Shown piece after piece: positions 10,065-18,972 of a stretch of DNA of 37,195 nt. The DNA comes from Polyangiaceae bacterium (lineage in GTDB: Bacteria; Myxococcota_A; Polyangia; Polyangiales; Polyangiaceae), in NCBI GenBank assembly GCA_016929495.1, contig JAFGIS010000371.1, positions 1 to 37,195 on the forward strand. Reading direction: 5' to 3'. A program made the translations under genes and the position numbers. Every line of letters starts with the position of its first letter. Position 1 is the first letter of the stretch. The notes beneath the pieces were generated by a model. The model worked only from the letters and a program-made list of their open reading frames with translations. It made no database searches and was not told the DNA's origin.

Positions 10065-11867
10065 TCAAGGCGTCGACCGCGGCGGTCCCCCGCGAAGGTA
10101 GTCTTCACTGGAAACATCGGGTCGGCGGTAGAGCCAGACCACGGGCACGCCATCGTAGCTGCCGACGCTGTCGGGAACCGTCGTGCGGTAGTCGACCCAG
10201 ATCTGGTACTCGACGCCCTCCATGTGCGGTTCGTGGTGGTAGAGGGCAATGCTCGAGTCCTCGATGGCGAGGGTCGGTCGAAGATCACCGCGCAGCGAGC
10301 CGTCGCGCTGCATCATGGTCCAACTCGGATACGCCGTGTCGTGTATGAACACGGAGGCTTGCGGCGCAGCGCGCTCGTTAATGATCTCACGAAGCGAGCC
10401 GGTCGTCGTACCCCAGAAGGTGCGGTTGAGGCCCAGCGTGGCCGCGCCCGAGGCGCCACCGACGATCGGCGTATACGCGCTGAGGCCCCAAGGATTCGCA
10501 TGCAGCGCCATGATGGCGGGACCGATCAGCACACACGCGGCGAGCAACCCGGGCACGACCTTGGATGGAAGAAACCGCCGGTTCGCCGAATTGGTAGCGA
10601 GCCGGAGACGGCTCGCTACCGTCTGATAGCCCGCTGCCGCAAACAGCGCAACAAAGGGATAGGTCGTCAGCCAGTGCTTCGTTCCTCCGAAGATCGGGGT
10701 GTCGCTGCTGAGCCACGGAGCGTAGCTGACCAAGATCGACATCACCCAGAGCAACCAGGCCGAATGTGCCGCAGTGCGCTCCGTCCCCGAACCGTGCTCC
10801 GCTCGGCGCCGGACCCATCGAAGCCGTCCGTGCTCCACGAGGATCCTCGCAGCGCGGGCGCCCCCGATACAGAACAGAAGCAGCGTGACGAGCGGCACGG
10901 TGGCCACGGTCATGAGCCACGGATACAGGCGCGGCATCGGGGGCTTCCAGTACGTCTGCCCCAACAGCTCCATGTTGTAGTAGACGTGGTAGCGGTGGAA
11001 CGCGTACCAGCCCTGGAGCCGCTCGAGGGTATCGTGCCATAGCCAGGGCCAGGTCACGTACAGCAGGGCCGGCGAAACCGTCGCCATCGCCAACAGCGGC
11101 CAGGGCACGCGCAAGCGTCGCTCCTTCAGTCTGCGCCAGAACGCCCCGCCATGCATGATCACCCAGTGCAGTACGAGCGCGGGCGGCAGCAGCCATGCGT
11201 TGTGCTTGGTGTTGAGCAGCAGGCCGTAGAGCACCCCCACCACGAGCGCGCGAGCAATCCCACCGCGCTCGACGGCCCACCAGTAGGCGAACGTCGTCGC
11301 GAGCCACATGGCCGCGACGGGCACGTCGAAGCAGGCCAGATGGGCGTGGAAGAAGACTCGGGGCATGAACGCGAGCGAGAGCGCCGCGACCAGTCCCGGC
11401 AATCTGCCAATGGCACGAGCCGCCCACGCGTACGTGAGCGCGACGGCCATTCCGCCCATGAGCATACCGGGCAAGCGATAGGCCGTCCCGGGATGCTGTA
11501 TCCAGCCGAGTTGCTCGTAGAAGAGTCGATACGCCAGCGCGAAAAGCGACTTCATCAGCACGGGGTGCTCGTGGTTGACCCCGAAGTACTGATCCACCGT
11601 GCGGGGCTCCAGCGCTCGAGCTGCGTCCTGCGCCAGTAGCTCGAACCACGCACCGTAGCTGTGCGCAGCCGTGAAGTAGAAGCCCTCGTCGCGCGCGTAC
11701 CCGATGCTGGAAGCCGTTGCCAGTAGCAGCGTCACGTAGCCGCTGGCGAGTAGGACTGCAATGAGCCCGTCCACTACGGTTGTGCGGCTCGGACGGCTTG
11801 GTAGCATCGACGCGAGACGCCGAGCTAGGGATCCGAACGGACTGGCCGGGCTTGCCGTGTCCGTCAT
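10065..11867 (-). CDS. GT-C/GT39-type membrane glycosyltransferase (dolichyl-phosphate-mannose-protein mannosyltransferase-like)
   Basis: This 600-residue polytopic protein starts at ATG 11867. The first membrane segment (about 33-53) is followed by an acidic loop with Asp60-Glu61 (SIGYARDEGFYF), the typical first-loop signature of GT-C enzymes such as protein O-mannosyltransferases and ArnT. About ten further hydrophobic segments follow, then a periplasmic C-terminal domain (from about residue 470) ending in WVDYRTTVPDS and VPVVWLYRR. Such enzymes transfer a sugar from a polyprenyl-phosphate donor to protein or lipid on the periplasmic face; the acceptor here is unknown. The start overlaps the stop of the upstream unknown gene by 4 bp (ATGA), so the two proteins are translationally coupled. 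Confidence 0.87.
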   Translation of the reverse strand: MTDTASPASPFGSLARRLASMLPSRPSRTTVVDGLIAVLLASGYVTLLLATASSIGYARDEGFYFTAAHSYGAWFELLAQDAARALEPRTVDQYFGVNHEHPVLMKSLFALAYRLFYEQLGWIQHPGTAYRLPGMLMGGMAVALTYAWAARAIGRLPGLVAALSLAFMPRVFFHAHLACFDVPVAAMWLATTFAYWWAVERGGIARALVVGVLYGLLLNTKHNAWLLPPALVLHWVIMHGGAFWRRLKERRLRVPWPLLAMATVSPALLYVTWPWLWHDTLERLQGWYAFHRYHVYYNMELLGQTYWKPPMPRLYPWLMTVATVPLVTLLLFCIGGARAARILVEHGRLRWVRRRAEHGSGTERTAAHSAWLLWVMSILVSYAPWLSSDTPIFGGTKHWLTTYPFVALFAAAGYQTVASRLRLATNSANRRFLPSKVVPGLLAACVLIGPAIMALHANPWGLSAYTPIVGGASGAATLGLNRTFWGTTTGSLREIINERAAPQASVFIHDTAYPSWTMMQRDGSLRGDLRPTLAIEDSSIALYHHEPHMEGVEYQIWVDYRTTVPDSVGSYDGVPVVWLYRRPDVSSEDYLRGGPPRSTP

Positions 11868-12868
11868 CGCAGATCCGCGTAGAAACAGAACTGGCGAGAA
11901 GCCCCCGCCGCGGCCGACACACGAAACTCGACATCGGCGATCCGCCCCTCCGGACCGGCTATCGCCGTCTCGAATGCCTTCCAGCCTTCCCCGTCGTGGC
12001 ACGAGAAGCTCTTGATCACCTGGCCGTCGATGGCCCACCGGAGCTCGATGGGCGGGCCCTGGTTGTCGCGCGTCATCATCCAGGGCAGGCCGGAGTATCC
12101 GCGCAGCGTGCGGCCCAGCGGGACACGTCGGTACAGGATCCGTATCTGCCCCTCGGGCCGGGGGTTGGCCCAGATGCAGCGCCTCGGGCGATAGCGCTGG
12201 TCGTCGATCACCGTGACGCCCACGAACTGGGACTCGCCCCCCGCGCAGTTGAAGCGCTCGCGCGGAAACGCGGGGGAACCGGCGAGTCCACCGGTGCGAG
12301 TGCGCGCTCGATCCGTCCAGGCACACGCTGTGGCCCGACCGCCGCCGATCTCGGACACCTCGACTCGCCCGGGCTCGAGGTGGTCGACGAAGCTGAATCG
12401 CACCGGTCGCGCATGCGGATTCTCGAGCAGCCGAAGCTCGAAGCGGCCAAAGCGCGACCGATCGAGCTCCCGCCATCGCTCGAGCTCCGATGAACGCTGT
12501 CCCAGAATGCTGACCTCTATGGCACGCCGATAGGCGCTCGAATCCGGACGCGCCAAATCGGACAGGGGCATGATGTCCTCTCCGAATGCCGAGCGTGCCA
12601 ACGGCTCGGCCCATTCTGGAGCGATCACGACGAGCTCCCCGTTCTTCCTGAGCTCCCCTACGCGGGGGCGAGCCAGCCTCCACTCTGGTGGCCGAGGCGC
12701 CGCAGCGGCGAAATACCAGTGGCCCAATAGCTCGACCACTCCCACGATCGGCACCAGCAAGAGCAGCCAAGACGGGTAGCGCACGGCGGCGACAGCGTGC
12801 CACAAAACCAGCTGCGTCGCGGCCCGCTGGATTCGGTCTCGGCCAGTGCGAAAGTGGATCATCGTCAT
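11864..12868 (-). CDS. Single-pass membrane-anchored protein of unknown function, coupled to the glycosyltransferase
   Basis: This is a 334-residue protein with one strong membrane segment (about residues 31-56, YPSWLLLLVPIVGVVELLGH) and a large non-cytoplasmic domain. Before the segment is a short basic region, which suggests an N-in orientation. The domain is Arg-, Gly- and Trp-containing with Cys at several places and looks beta-rich, possibly sugar-binding. I recognise no family. Its TGA overlaps the ATG of the GT39-type enzyme, so it is probably an accessory or acceptor-presenting partner of that enzyme (inference from context). ATG 12862 is a possible alternative start. An 85-bp region separates it from the divergent RDD/MoxR operon. 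Confidence 0.75.
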   Translation of the reverse strand: MTMIHFRTGRDRIQRAATQLVLWHAVAAVRYPSWLLLLVPIVGVVELLGHWYFAAAAPRPPEWRLARPRVGELRKNGELVVIAPEWAEPLARSAFGEDIMPLSDLARPDSSAYRRAIEVSILGQRSSELERWRELDRSRFGRFELRLLENPHARPVRFSFVDHLEPGRVEVSEIGGGRATACAWTDRARTRTGGLAGSPAFPRERFNCAGGESQFVGVTVIDDQRYRPRRCIWANPRPEGQIRILYRRVPLGRTLRGYSGLPWMMTRDNQGPPIELRWAIDGQVIKSFSCHDGEGWKAFETAIAGPEGRIADVEFRVSAAAGASRQFCFYADLR

Positions 12869-12953
12869 GAGCCGGCCCGTCGACCACCCGAGTCATCGGG
12901 GCTGCAGCGTGCGTTGACGTGGACCGCGCACGCGTGGTCTTCTGACGACTCGT

Positions 12954-13481
12954 ATGGGCGTGGGTTCGACCGAACAAAACCCCTTCGCGCCCCCCTCGGA
13001 AGAAGCCGACTTCGTGCTCTCCCATGACGTGGGGGGCTATCGCCTTGCCACGTACGGTCAACGCCTGGCCGGAAACGTGATCGACACGATGCTGTACGGA
13101 GCCGCAGCGGTTCCCGGCGTGTCGCTCGCGCTCCTGGTCGGAGAGAGGTACAGCCTCGGCGGCGCGGCGCTCGGAGCGCTACTCTTGGCTCTCTACCAGT
13201 GGTCGCGCATCGCGGCGACCGGGCAGTCCGTGGCCAAAGGATGGCTGCACACGCGAATCATCCGCGAGAACGGAGAGCGGCCGGGCTTCGTCCACGGCGT
13301 CGTGCTGCGCAGTTGGGTCATGGCGCTGCTCGGAATGGTGCCGTTCGTCGGCTACCTCGTCGGACTGGCGGACGCGCTGGCCATCTTCTCCGGTACGACG
13401 CGCCAGACGCTCCACGACAGGATCGCGCACACGCTCGTGGTCCAGAACAGTACGGTGTTCCGGGGAGGCAACGCCCCATGA
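12954..13481 (+). CDS. RDD family membrane protein (first of two)
   Basis: This 175-residue integral membrane protein carries the RDD signatures: an Arg in GQRLAGNVIDTMLYG (first helix, Arg and Asp), GQSVAKGWLHTRII after the second helix, and a C-terminal Asp-containing TLHDRIAHTLVV. It has about four membrane segments. The function of RDD proteins is not settled; they occur widely and some have been proposed to take part in ion transport or stress responses. This is the first gene of a seven-gene run where nearly every stop overlaps the next start, here ATGA at 13478-13481. A divergent promoter region of 85 bp lies upstream; I see no clear -35/-10 pair in it. Confidence 0.85.
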   Translation: MGVGSTEQNPFAPPSEEADFVLSHDVGGYRLATYGQRLAGNVIDTMLYGAAAVPGVSLALLVGERYSLGGAALGALLLALYQWSRIAATGQSVAKGWLHTRIIRENGERPGFVHGVVLRSWVMALLGMVPFVGYLVGLADALAIFSGTTRQTLHDRIAHTLVVQNSTVFRGGNAP

Positions 13482-14248
13482 TCCAGAACACAGGTCATCC
13501 AAGCTCGTTCGACACCACGGTGGAAGTCGAAACGCCCGAGCGGATCAGATTCGCGTTCCGGCTCGCTGGCCCTGCACAACGCGCAGCGGCCTACGGTCTC
13601 GACCTGCTGATCCGCATCGCCGTCCTGATGGCCGTGATGATCGCGGCCAGCCTGGCGGGATTCTTCGGGCCGCACGCGCTGGCTGGCGTTGGCGGTGGAG
13701 TGATGGCGCTCGCGCTCTTCTTCGTCGAATGGGGCTACTACATGCTCTGCGAAGGGCTGATGAACGGTCAGAGTCTGGGCAAACGAGCGCTCTTCCTGCG
13801 GGTCGTTCGCAGCGACGGCCTACCGATCGGGTTCACGGAGAGTCTGCTGAGAAATCTGCTTCGCGCTGCGGATTTCCTGCCAGTGGGCTATGCTCTCGGC
13901 CTCGTCGTCTCCTGGCTCGATCCGCGCTTCAGACGCTTGGGCGACCTAGCAGCCTCCACCATGGTGGTCTCGGAGCGCAAGGACAGAGTACTGGGCCCGG
14001 TCGTCATCCGCCCGCCCGTACAGCGCAGCGAGCTAGAAGCCATTCCCATGCGGCCGCCTCTCAGAGAGGACGAGCTCGACGCCATCGAGCTCTTCTTGCG
14101 ACGCGCCGAGGCGCTGAACCCGTCGCGAGAGGATGAGCTCGCCGAGCTGGTTGCGCCGGTCTTCGCCCGCCGGATGCTTCTCCAGTATGGGCGTCCTTCG
14201 CGTCTGCTCGGGCTGCTCTACCATCGTGCTCGCGGAGGCGCGCCATGA
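13478..14248 (+). CDS. RDD family membrane protein (second, with C-terminal cytoplasmic extension)
   Basis: ATG 13478 gives 256 residues; the longer open frame to 13199 is antisense-like filler over the previous gene. The RDD core (AQRAAAYGLDLLIRIAVL, then GQSLGKRALFLRVV and RRLGDLAASTMVV) is followed by about 90 residues of charged helical sequence (about 165-256) with no membrane segment. The sequence begins with a beta-like stretch (VEVETPERIRFAFRLAGP) often seen in RDD proteins encoded beside stage II sporulation protein M-like and MoxR genes. The next gene starts inside its stop codon. Confidence 0.87.
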   Translation: MIQNTGHPSSFDTTVEVETPERIRFAFRLAGPAQRAAAYGLDLLIRIAVLMAVMIAASLAGFFGPHALAGVGGGVMALALFFVEWGYYMLCEGLMNGQSLGKRALFLRVVRSDGLPIGFTESLLRNLLRAADFLPVGYALGLVVSWLDPRFRRLGDLAASTMVVSERKDRVLGPVVIRPPVQRSELEAIPMRPPLREDELDAIELFLRRAEALNPSREDELAELVAPVFARRMLLQYGRPSRLLGLLYHRARGGAP

Positions 14249-15243
14249 TGGCTCGCGACGAGTTCGTGGCCACACATCGCTCCGCGTGGACCGAGCTCGA
14301 CGGCCTGCTCTCGCGCAGCGGCCCGCTCGTTGGACCCGACCTATCGCGACTCTCCGCCCTGTACCGCGGCGTCTCGAGCGACGTCATGACCGCGCGCGCG
14401 GCTGGCTACGGCGCAGACCTGACGGGACTGCTCGACGGCCTGGCGGCCAGGGCACACGCCGCACTGTATGGTCACGGCCGCCAGGGCTGGCGAGTGGGCT
14501 GGCAGCTCGTAATGCGCGATTTCCCTCGCGGTCTGCGCGACAGCACACCCTTCACCGCGACGGCCGCCATTCTGTTCGTCCTGCCGCTCGCGGCGGGCCT
14601 GGTGAGCGCGCTACTCGCGCCGGGCTTCGCTGAGCGGGTTCTGAGTCCCGAGCAACTACAGGCCATGGCCGAGATGTACGCCCGAGGCGTATCCGGCGGG
14701 CGCGAGCTCGGAAGCGACGCCGCGATGGCGGGCTTCTATGTGATGAACAACGTCGGCATCGCGTTTCGCTGCTTCGCAACGGGCGTTCTCTTCGGAGCCG
14801 GCTCGGTCTTCTTCCTGGTCTACAACGGACTCGTCTCAGGGACGGTCATCGGTCACGTGATCGCCGTCGGCCATGGAAGACACATTCTGACGTTCGTGTG
14901 CGGGCACGCTCCGTACGAGCTGGGCGCGATCATCGTTGCGGGCGGCGCGGGCCTTCGCCTCGGCTACTCGCTGCTGGCTACGGGGAATCTGACACGCCTC
15001 GCCTCCCTGCGGCTCCATGCGCTCGGAACAGTACCGGTCATCTGCGGCGCGGCAGCCATGCTGCTGGTCGCTGCAGCCATCGAGAGTTTCTGGTCTCCAT
15101 CGCGGGCGCCGTATCCCGTGAAATGGGCGTTCGGGGCCACGAGCCTCGTCGTCGTGGCGCTGTTCTGTGCTTTGGCAGGACGCGTGAAGACCGGGGTTGT
15201 TGGAACCGCCACAGTCAGTCGCGGCAACGGAGGTGACCGATGA
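14245..15243 (+). CDS. Stage II sporulation protein M-like (SpoIIM/DUF95) membrane protein
   Basis: This 332-residue protein has a helical N-terminal cytoplasmic region (about 1-95, including the WTELDGLL and LSRLSALYRGVSSD segments) and then several membrane helices. The family signature is visible in NNVGIAFRCFATGVLFGAGS and FVCGHAPYELGAIIVAGGAG. In Bacillus SpoIIM joins the engulfment complex; the non-sporulation homologues beside RDD, MoxR and DUF58 genes have no firm role. ATG 14245 overlaps the preceding TGA; ATG 14248 is possible. It ends with a 4-bp overlap with the next start. Confidence 0.88.
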   Translation: MMARDEFVATHRSAWTELDGLLSRSGPLVGPDLSRLSALYRGVSSDVMTARAAGYGADLTGLLDGLAARAHAALYGHGRQGWRVGWQLVMRDFPRGLRDSTPFTATAAILFVLPLAAGLVSALLAPGFAERVLSPEQLQAMAEMYARGVSGGRELGSDAAMAGFYVMNNVGIAFRCFATGVLFGAGSVFFLVYNGLVSGTVIGHVIAVGHGRHILTFVCGHAPYELGAIIVAGGAGLRLGYSLLATGNLTRLASLRLHALGTVPVICGAAAMLLVAAAIESFWSPSRAPYPVKWAFGATSLVVVALFCALAGRVKTGVVGTATVSRGNGGDR

Positions 15244-16022
15244 ACCCCGCGACGCTCTCGATAGCACTGAGGCCGCGAACGTTGCTGGAGACTTGCGACT
15301 TGGCCTTCGCGTTCATGCGTCGGAGCCTGAGTGTATACCTGACGGCATCCTTCGTCGCCCTTCTGCTGCCGGGTGTCTGCTTCTATGGCATCGGCGAGTC
15401 ACTTCATGTTGGCTGGCCACGGATATGGCTCGTGGTCGCAGCATGGTCGGTGTTGGTCCAGGGCATGTTCACGCTTCTCGGAGGAGAGCTGCTGTTTGCC
15501 TCCGACGTGTCGCTCCGGCGCATCGCGCTGCGTCTTGCGCGGAGCCTGCTCGGCTACCTCATGGTGCTGCTCGTGAGCTTGGCCCGGACGTCCGTGCTCG
15601 CAGTGACGGTGGTTCTTGCGCCGAAAGCTTTTGCTGCGAGCGCGCTGATCCCCGAGGTCGTTCTGCTCGAGGGGCTGCGCGGCCGCTCGGCACTGCGCCG
15701 CGGTGAACGCCTGGGCGCGACGCTTTCGCGCAAGATGGTGGGATTCGGCCTGCTCGCCGTCTTCGGCACTTGCGCCGCGGCCGTCCTAGCGGAAGCCTTG
15801 TGCTGGGCCGTGTTCGATTTTCTCCTGCAGCTGGGCTCGCCGGTCGGCAGGCTCTTGGAGGACGGCGGGTCGCTCTATGCGGTACTCGGCACGCTCGCCG
15901 CGGTCCCGCCATTGACGACGCTTCGTCTCTTGGCCTATGCCGATGGGCGTGCCCGGCAGGACGGCTGGGATATCCAGGTGCGGTTCCAATCCATCCGGGC
16001 ACGAGACGAGGTGCCTCTGTGA
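15240..16022 (+). CDS. Polytopic membrane protein of the MoxR/RDD operon, unknown family
   Basis: This 260-residue protein has about five to six hydrophobic segments (SVYLTASFVALLLPGVCFYG, WLVVAAWSVLVQGMFTLLGG, ARSLLGYLMVLLVSLARTSV and others) and a charged C-terminal tail. A LIPEVVLLEGLRGRSALRRG stretch follows the third segment pair and resembles a motif seen in glycerophosphoryl-diester phosphodiesterase-like and ABC-2-like membrane proteins, but I would not assign it. ATG 15240 overlaps the SpoIIM-like stop and its own TGA overlaps the GTG of the next gene, so it is translationally coupled on both sides. Confidence 0.78.
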   Translation: MNPATLSIALRPRTLLETCDLAFAFMRRSLSVYLTASFVALLLPGVCFYGIGESLHVGWPRIWLVVAAWSVLVQGMFTLLGGELLFASDVSLRRIALRLARSLLGYLMVLLVSLARTSVLAVTVVLAPKAFAASALIPEVVLLEGLRGRSALRRGERLGATLSRKMVGFGLLAVFGTCAAAVLAEALCWAVFDFLLQLGSPVGRLLEDGGSLYAVLGTLAAVPPLTTLRLLAYADGRARQDGWDIQVRFQSIRARDEVPL

Positions 16023-18004
16023 GCGGGGGGCACCGACTCGCACGGGCGCGCGGGATGCTGCCCTACCCCCGCAGGGACCGTTCGAGCCGCCGCCTCCGGC
16101 TCACAGCGATCCTGGCGTGCTGTGTTGGAACGATCGCGGCGCCCTGCGGCGCTCAGGGCGCGGCAACGCACCAACCCGCCGTGGCCGCTCCGACCTGCAC
16201 GCAGCCTCCGGAGTCCCCAGAACTCGAAACGGCGCTCGGCCGCGCCCTCGACGATCCCCACGGGTTCTGCAAGAACCCCGACTACGGCCTGGGCCCGGAG
16301 GACACAGCCCTGTGCGGACTGGCCGAGGCGGCAGCCCCACGCTGTCCTGGATTCGCCGCGGCATGCTCCCTCCACCCCCGGACCGTCCGCCTTCCCACTC
16401 CGAGTGAGCGCATCGCTTCCCTGCTCGGCTCGGCTCTCACCTTCGCGTTCTGGACGCTGCTGGCGCTCGGCGCGCTCGTACTCCTGCGTAGCCTCGTTGC
16501 ATGGCTCGTGCGAAGGGCGCGCGACAGCGAGAGCCCGGAGAAACCAGAGGGGGTTCTTCAGGCCCGTGTTTCGAGGCCAGCACCCGTGCCGTCCTCGCAG
16601 GCCCCGGAGGCACTGCTCTCTCAGGCTCATGAGCTCGCGGCACGGGGCGCATTCGGCGAGGCCATGTCCAGAGCGCTCACGGCCCTGCTCCGCTCGCTCG
16701 AGATCCGCGGGGCGCTGCAGCTACATGCCTCGCGAACGAACGGCGAATACCTGCGGCAGCTGCGCTCGAATCGATCGCTATGCGACGAGTTCCGCCACGT
16801 CACAGGGGCGGTCGAAGCCGTCGAGTTCGGAGGACAGAGGCCTTCCCCCGCGCGCGTCACGGAGCTCATGGAACGTATCTCGCGCGTGATGGGATCGGCG
16901 GCCACGGTCGTGCTGCTCGCAGGGCTGGGAATGTTTGCCGGGTGCGGCGGCACGGCGCCGTCAAAGGGCGGCTTCAGCTCTACTTGCGGGACCGGCGCGG
17001 CCGGGTACTCGGCTCTCTGCGAGATGCTCGGGACAAAAGACGCAACGGTACGCAAACGCTTCCAGCGCGTCCGTACGATTGGCGCGGATGTCGGGCAGAT
17101 CGTGGTGCTTCAGGACGTGCTCGACGTGCCCGAGCAGAGAGTCCTGCGCGAATGGGCCGCGGCCGGGGGGACGCTGGTCATCATGTCGTACTTCGACCGG
17201 TACGGCACAGGGCTCAAACGCCGCCGCTCCCACGAGCATTGTCAGGGAGATCTCGAGCAGGTGGTCCCGCCGCCGAGCTCCCAGCCGTGCACGCGCGCGA
17301 CAGGTCGTCTGCCCGACGCTCTCGCCTTCGACCATCCGGGCTACGCCGAGGTGCTCGCAACGTGTGGCAGCCTTCCTTTCGCCGTTCGGACGCGAGTCGG
17401 GGCTGGCAGCATCGTTGCGATTGCCGACCCGCGGCTCGCCATGAACGCGGCCTTGTCCATCGAGCACAACGCTGCTTTGGTCCATGAGCTGCTCGAACCC
17501 TCCCGCTCGACCATCGAGCTCATCGGCCGCTGGACCAGCTCCGCGAGCGGTCTTCCCGTGAACACCGTTATCCGAGCCGGCCTTCTACCATGGCTCTTGC
17601 ACATGATATTGCTGTGCCTGGCCTACGCGCTGTGTCGGGGCGCCCCCTTCGGCACGCGACACGACGTCGGCCATCCGTTGCGTCGCGCATTCGTCGAGCA
17701 CGCGCGCGCTCTGGGTGAGGCCTACGCCAGGGCCCACGCTTCGCGCCTGACACTGGCCCACTATGGCAGCTGGGCGCTCGATCGACTGCGCATCCGCGCG
17801 GCGGCAAGCGGCAAGGCCACGATGTCCGAGGTCGCGGCAGCCGTCGCCGCGCGTTTGTCCCTCAGCGAGTCCCAGGTCATGCGCCTCATCGTGGCCGTGC
17901 GCTCGTCGACCGACGAAGAGCACGATTCGTCCAGTGAAGCCGAACACCTCGCGGTGATCCGAGAACTGTCATCTCTCGCCGGAAAGGCAGGAAGACCATC
18001 GTGA
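16019..18004 (+). CDS. DUF4129-DUF4350-type fusion membrane protein
   Basis: The preferred start is GTG 16019, overlapping the previous TGA (GTGA); ATG 16055 is an alternative just before the signal-like RLTAILACCVGTIAA. That gives 661 residues. In order: N-terminal signal/anchor, periplasmic Cys-containing part, membrane helix near 136-158, a DUF4129-like helical domain near 180-288 (AHELAARGAFGEAMSRALTA; RTNGEYLRQL), a second membrane helix at 291-311 (MGSAATVVLLAGLGMFAGCG), a DUF4350-like domain near 320-500 (GQIVVLQDVLDVP; WAAAGGTLVIMSYFDR), a third helix near 520-540, and a helical cytoplasmic tail. In related operons these domains are usually separate proteins. The stop overlaps the MoxR GTG. 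The function is unknown; it presumably serves as a client or partner of MoxR at the membrane. Confidence 0.78.
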   Translation: MSGGHRLARARGMLPYPRRDRSSRRLRLTAILACCVGTIAAPCGAQGAATHQPAVAAPTCTQPPESPELETALGRALDDPHGFCKNPDYGLGPEDTALCGLAEAAAPRCPGFAAACSLHPRTVRLPTPSERIASLLGSALTFAFWTLLALGALVLLRSLVAWLVRRARDSESPEKPEGVLQARVSRPAPVPSSQAPEALLSQAHELAARGAFGEAMSRALTALLRSLEIRGALQLHASRTNGEYLRQLRSNRSLCDEFRHVTGAVEAVEFGGQRPSPARVTELMERISRVMGSAATVVLLAGLGMFAGCGGTAPSKGGFSSTCGTGAAGYSALCEMLGTKDATVRKRFQRVRTIGADVGQIVVLQDVLDVPEQRVLREWAAAGGTLVIMSYFDRYGTGLKRRRSHEHCQGDLEQVVPPPSSQPCTRATGRLPDALAFDHPGYAEVLATCGSLPFAVRTRVGAGSIVAIADPRLAMNAALSIEHNAALVHELLEPSRSTIELIGRWTSSASGLPVNTVIRAGLLPWLLHMILLCLAYALCRGAPFGTRHDVGHPLRRAFVEHARALGEAYARAHASRLTLAHYGSWALDRLRIRAAASGKATMSEVAAAVAARLSLSESQVMRLIVAVRSSTDEEHDSSSEAEHLAVIRELSSLAGKAGRPS

Positions 18005-18963
18005 ATCCAGACCGATTTCAGGGCATTTTCCAGGCCTTGCGTGACGAGATCGAACGCGTCATCGTGGGTCAGGCAGACTTGGTCGAGCAGGTGCTGGTCG
18101 CGCTCTTGGCACGCGGCCATGTCCTGGTCGAGGGAGTCCCAGGACTCGGCAAGACCCTCCTGGCCAGGGCGCTCGCGGCGGTGTTCGGTCTTCAATTCAA
18201 GCGCATCCAGTTCACGCCGGATCTGATGCCGTCGGACATCACGGGAGGCAACGTCTTCGATGCGCAGCGCTCCCAGTTCGTCTTCCAGCCGGGTCCCGTG
18301 TTCACTCAATTCCTACTGGCGGATGAGATCAACCGCGCTCCCGCCAAGACCCAGTCGGCGCTACTGGAGGCGATGCAAGAAGGGACCGTCACCGCCGACG
18401 GTGTCTCGAGGCCGCTGCCGGACCCCTTCTTCGTCATCGCGACGCAGAACCCGGTGGAGTCGCAGGGCACCTACCCATTGCCCGAAGCGCAGCTCGATCG
18501 CTTCCTGATGAAGCTGCTCATCGTGCACCCAACCTCCGAATCGGAACGAGCAATAGTGAAGAACTACCTTGAGGGGTTCGACGCGCAGACCCTCGAAAGC
18601 GCCGGCCTGCGCGTGATGGCGACGCAGGCGGAGCTCGGCGCGCTACGCCGTCATCTGGGCTCCGTGCGGGTCGATGACAGCGTCGTTCGATACATCACGG
18701 AGGTCGTCGGACGCACGCGGGCACATCCATCGATCTACCTCGGCGCCTCGCCCCGCGCTTCCCTGGGATTGACCGCGGTAGCACGTGCCAAGGCGGCCAG
18801 CCAGGGCCGCGACTACGTGACACCGGATGACGTGAAATCCTGTGGGGCGGCCGTGCTGCGTCATCGCCTGCTGCTGCACCCGGATGCGGAGCTCGAGAAC
18901 GTGCGTCCGGACGACTGCATCGAGTCCATCTTGCGCGAAGTCCCCGTGCCACGGACGGCATGA
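18001..18963 (+). CDS. MoxR-type AAA+ ATPase
   Basis: This 320-residue cytoplasmic AAA+ ATPase has Walker A GVPGLGKT (45-52), Walker B/MoxR motif DEINRAPAKTQSALLEAMQE (from 108), and sensor-1 region ATQNPVESQGTYPLPEAQLD. MoxR ATPases act as chaperones that activate or insert cofactors into partner proteins, usually together with a vWA/DUF58 protein, which is the next gene here. It starts with GTG 18001 in a 4-bp overlap with the preceding stop. Ten base pairs separate its stop from the DUF58 start. Its length and motifs are fully typical. Confidence 0.95.
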   Translation: MNPDRFQGIFQALRDEIERVIVGQADLVEQVLVALLARGHVLVEGVPGLGKTLLARALAAVFGLQFKRIQFTPDLMPSDITGGNVFDAQRSQFVFQPGPVFTQFLLADEINRAPAKTQSALLEAMQEGTVTADGVSRPLPDPFFVIATQNPVESQGTYPLPEAQLDRFLMKLLIVHPTSESERAIVKNYLEGFDAQTLESAGLRVMATQAELGALRRHLGSVRVDDSVVRYITEVVGRTRAHPSIYLGASPRASLGLTAVARAKAASQGRDYVTPDDVKSCGAAVLRHRLLLHPDAELENVRPDDCIESILREVPVPRTA

Positions 18964-18972
18964 GAACCGGCC

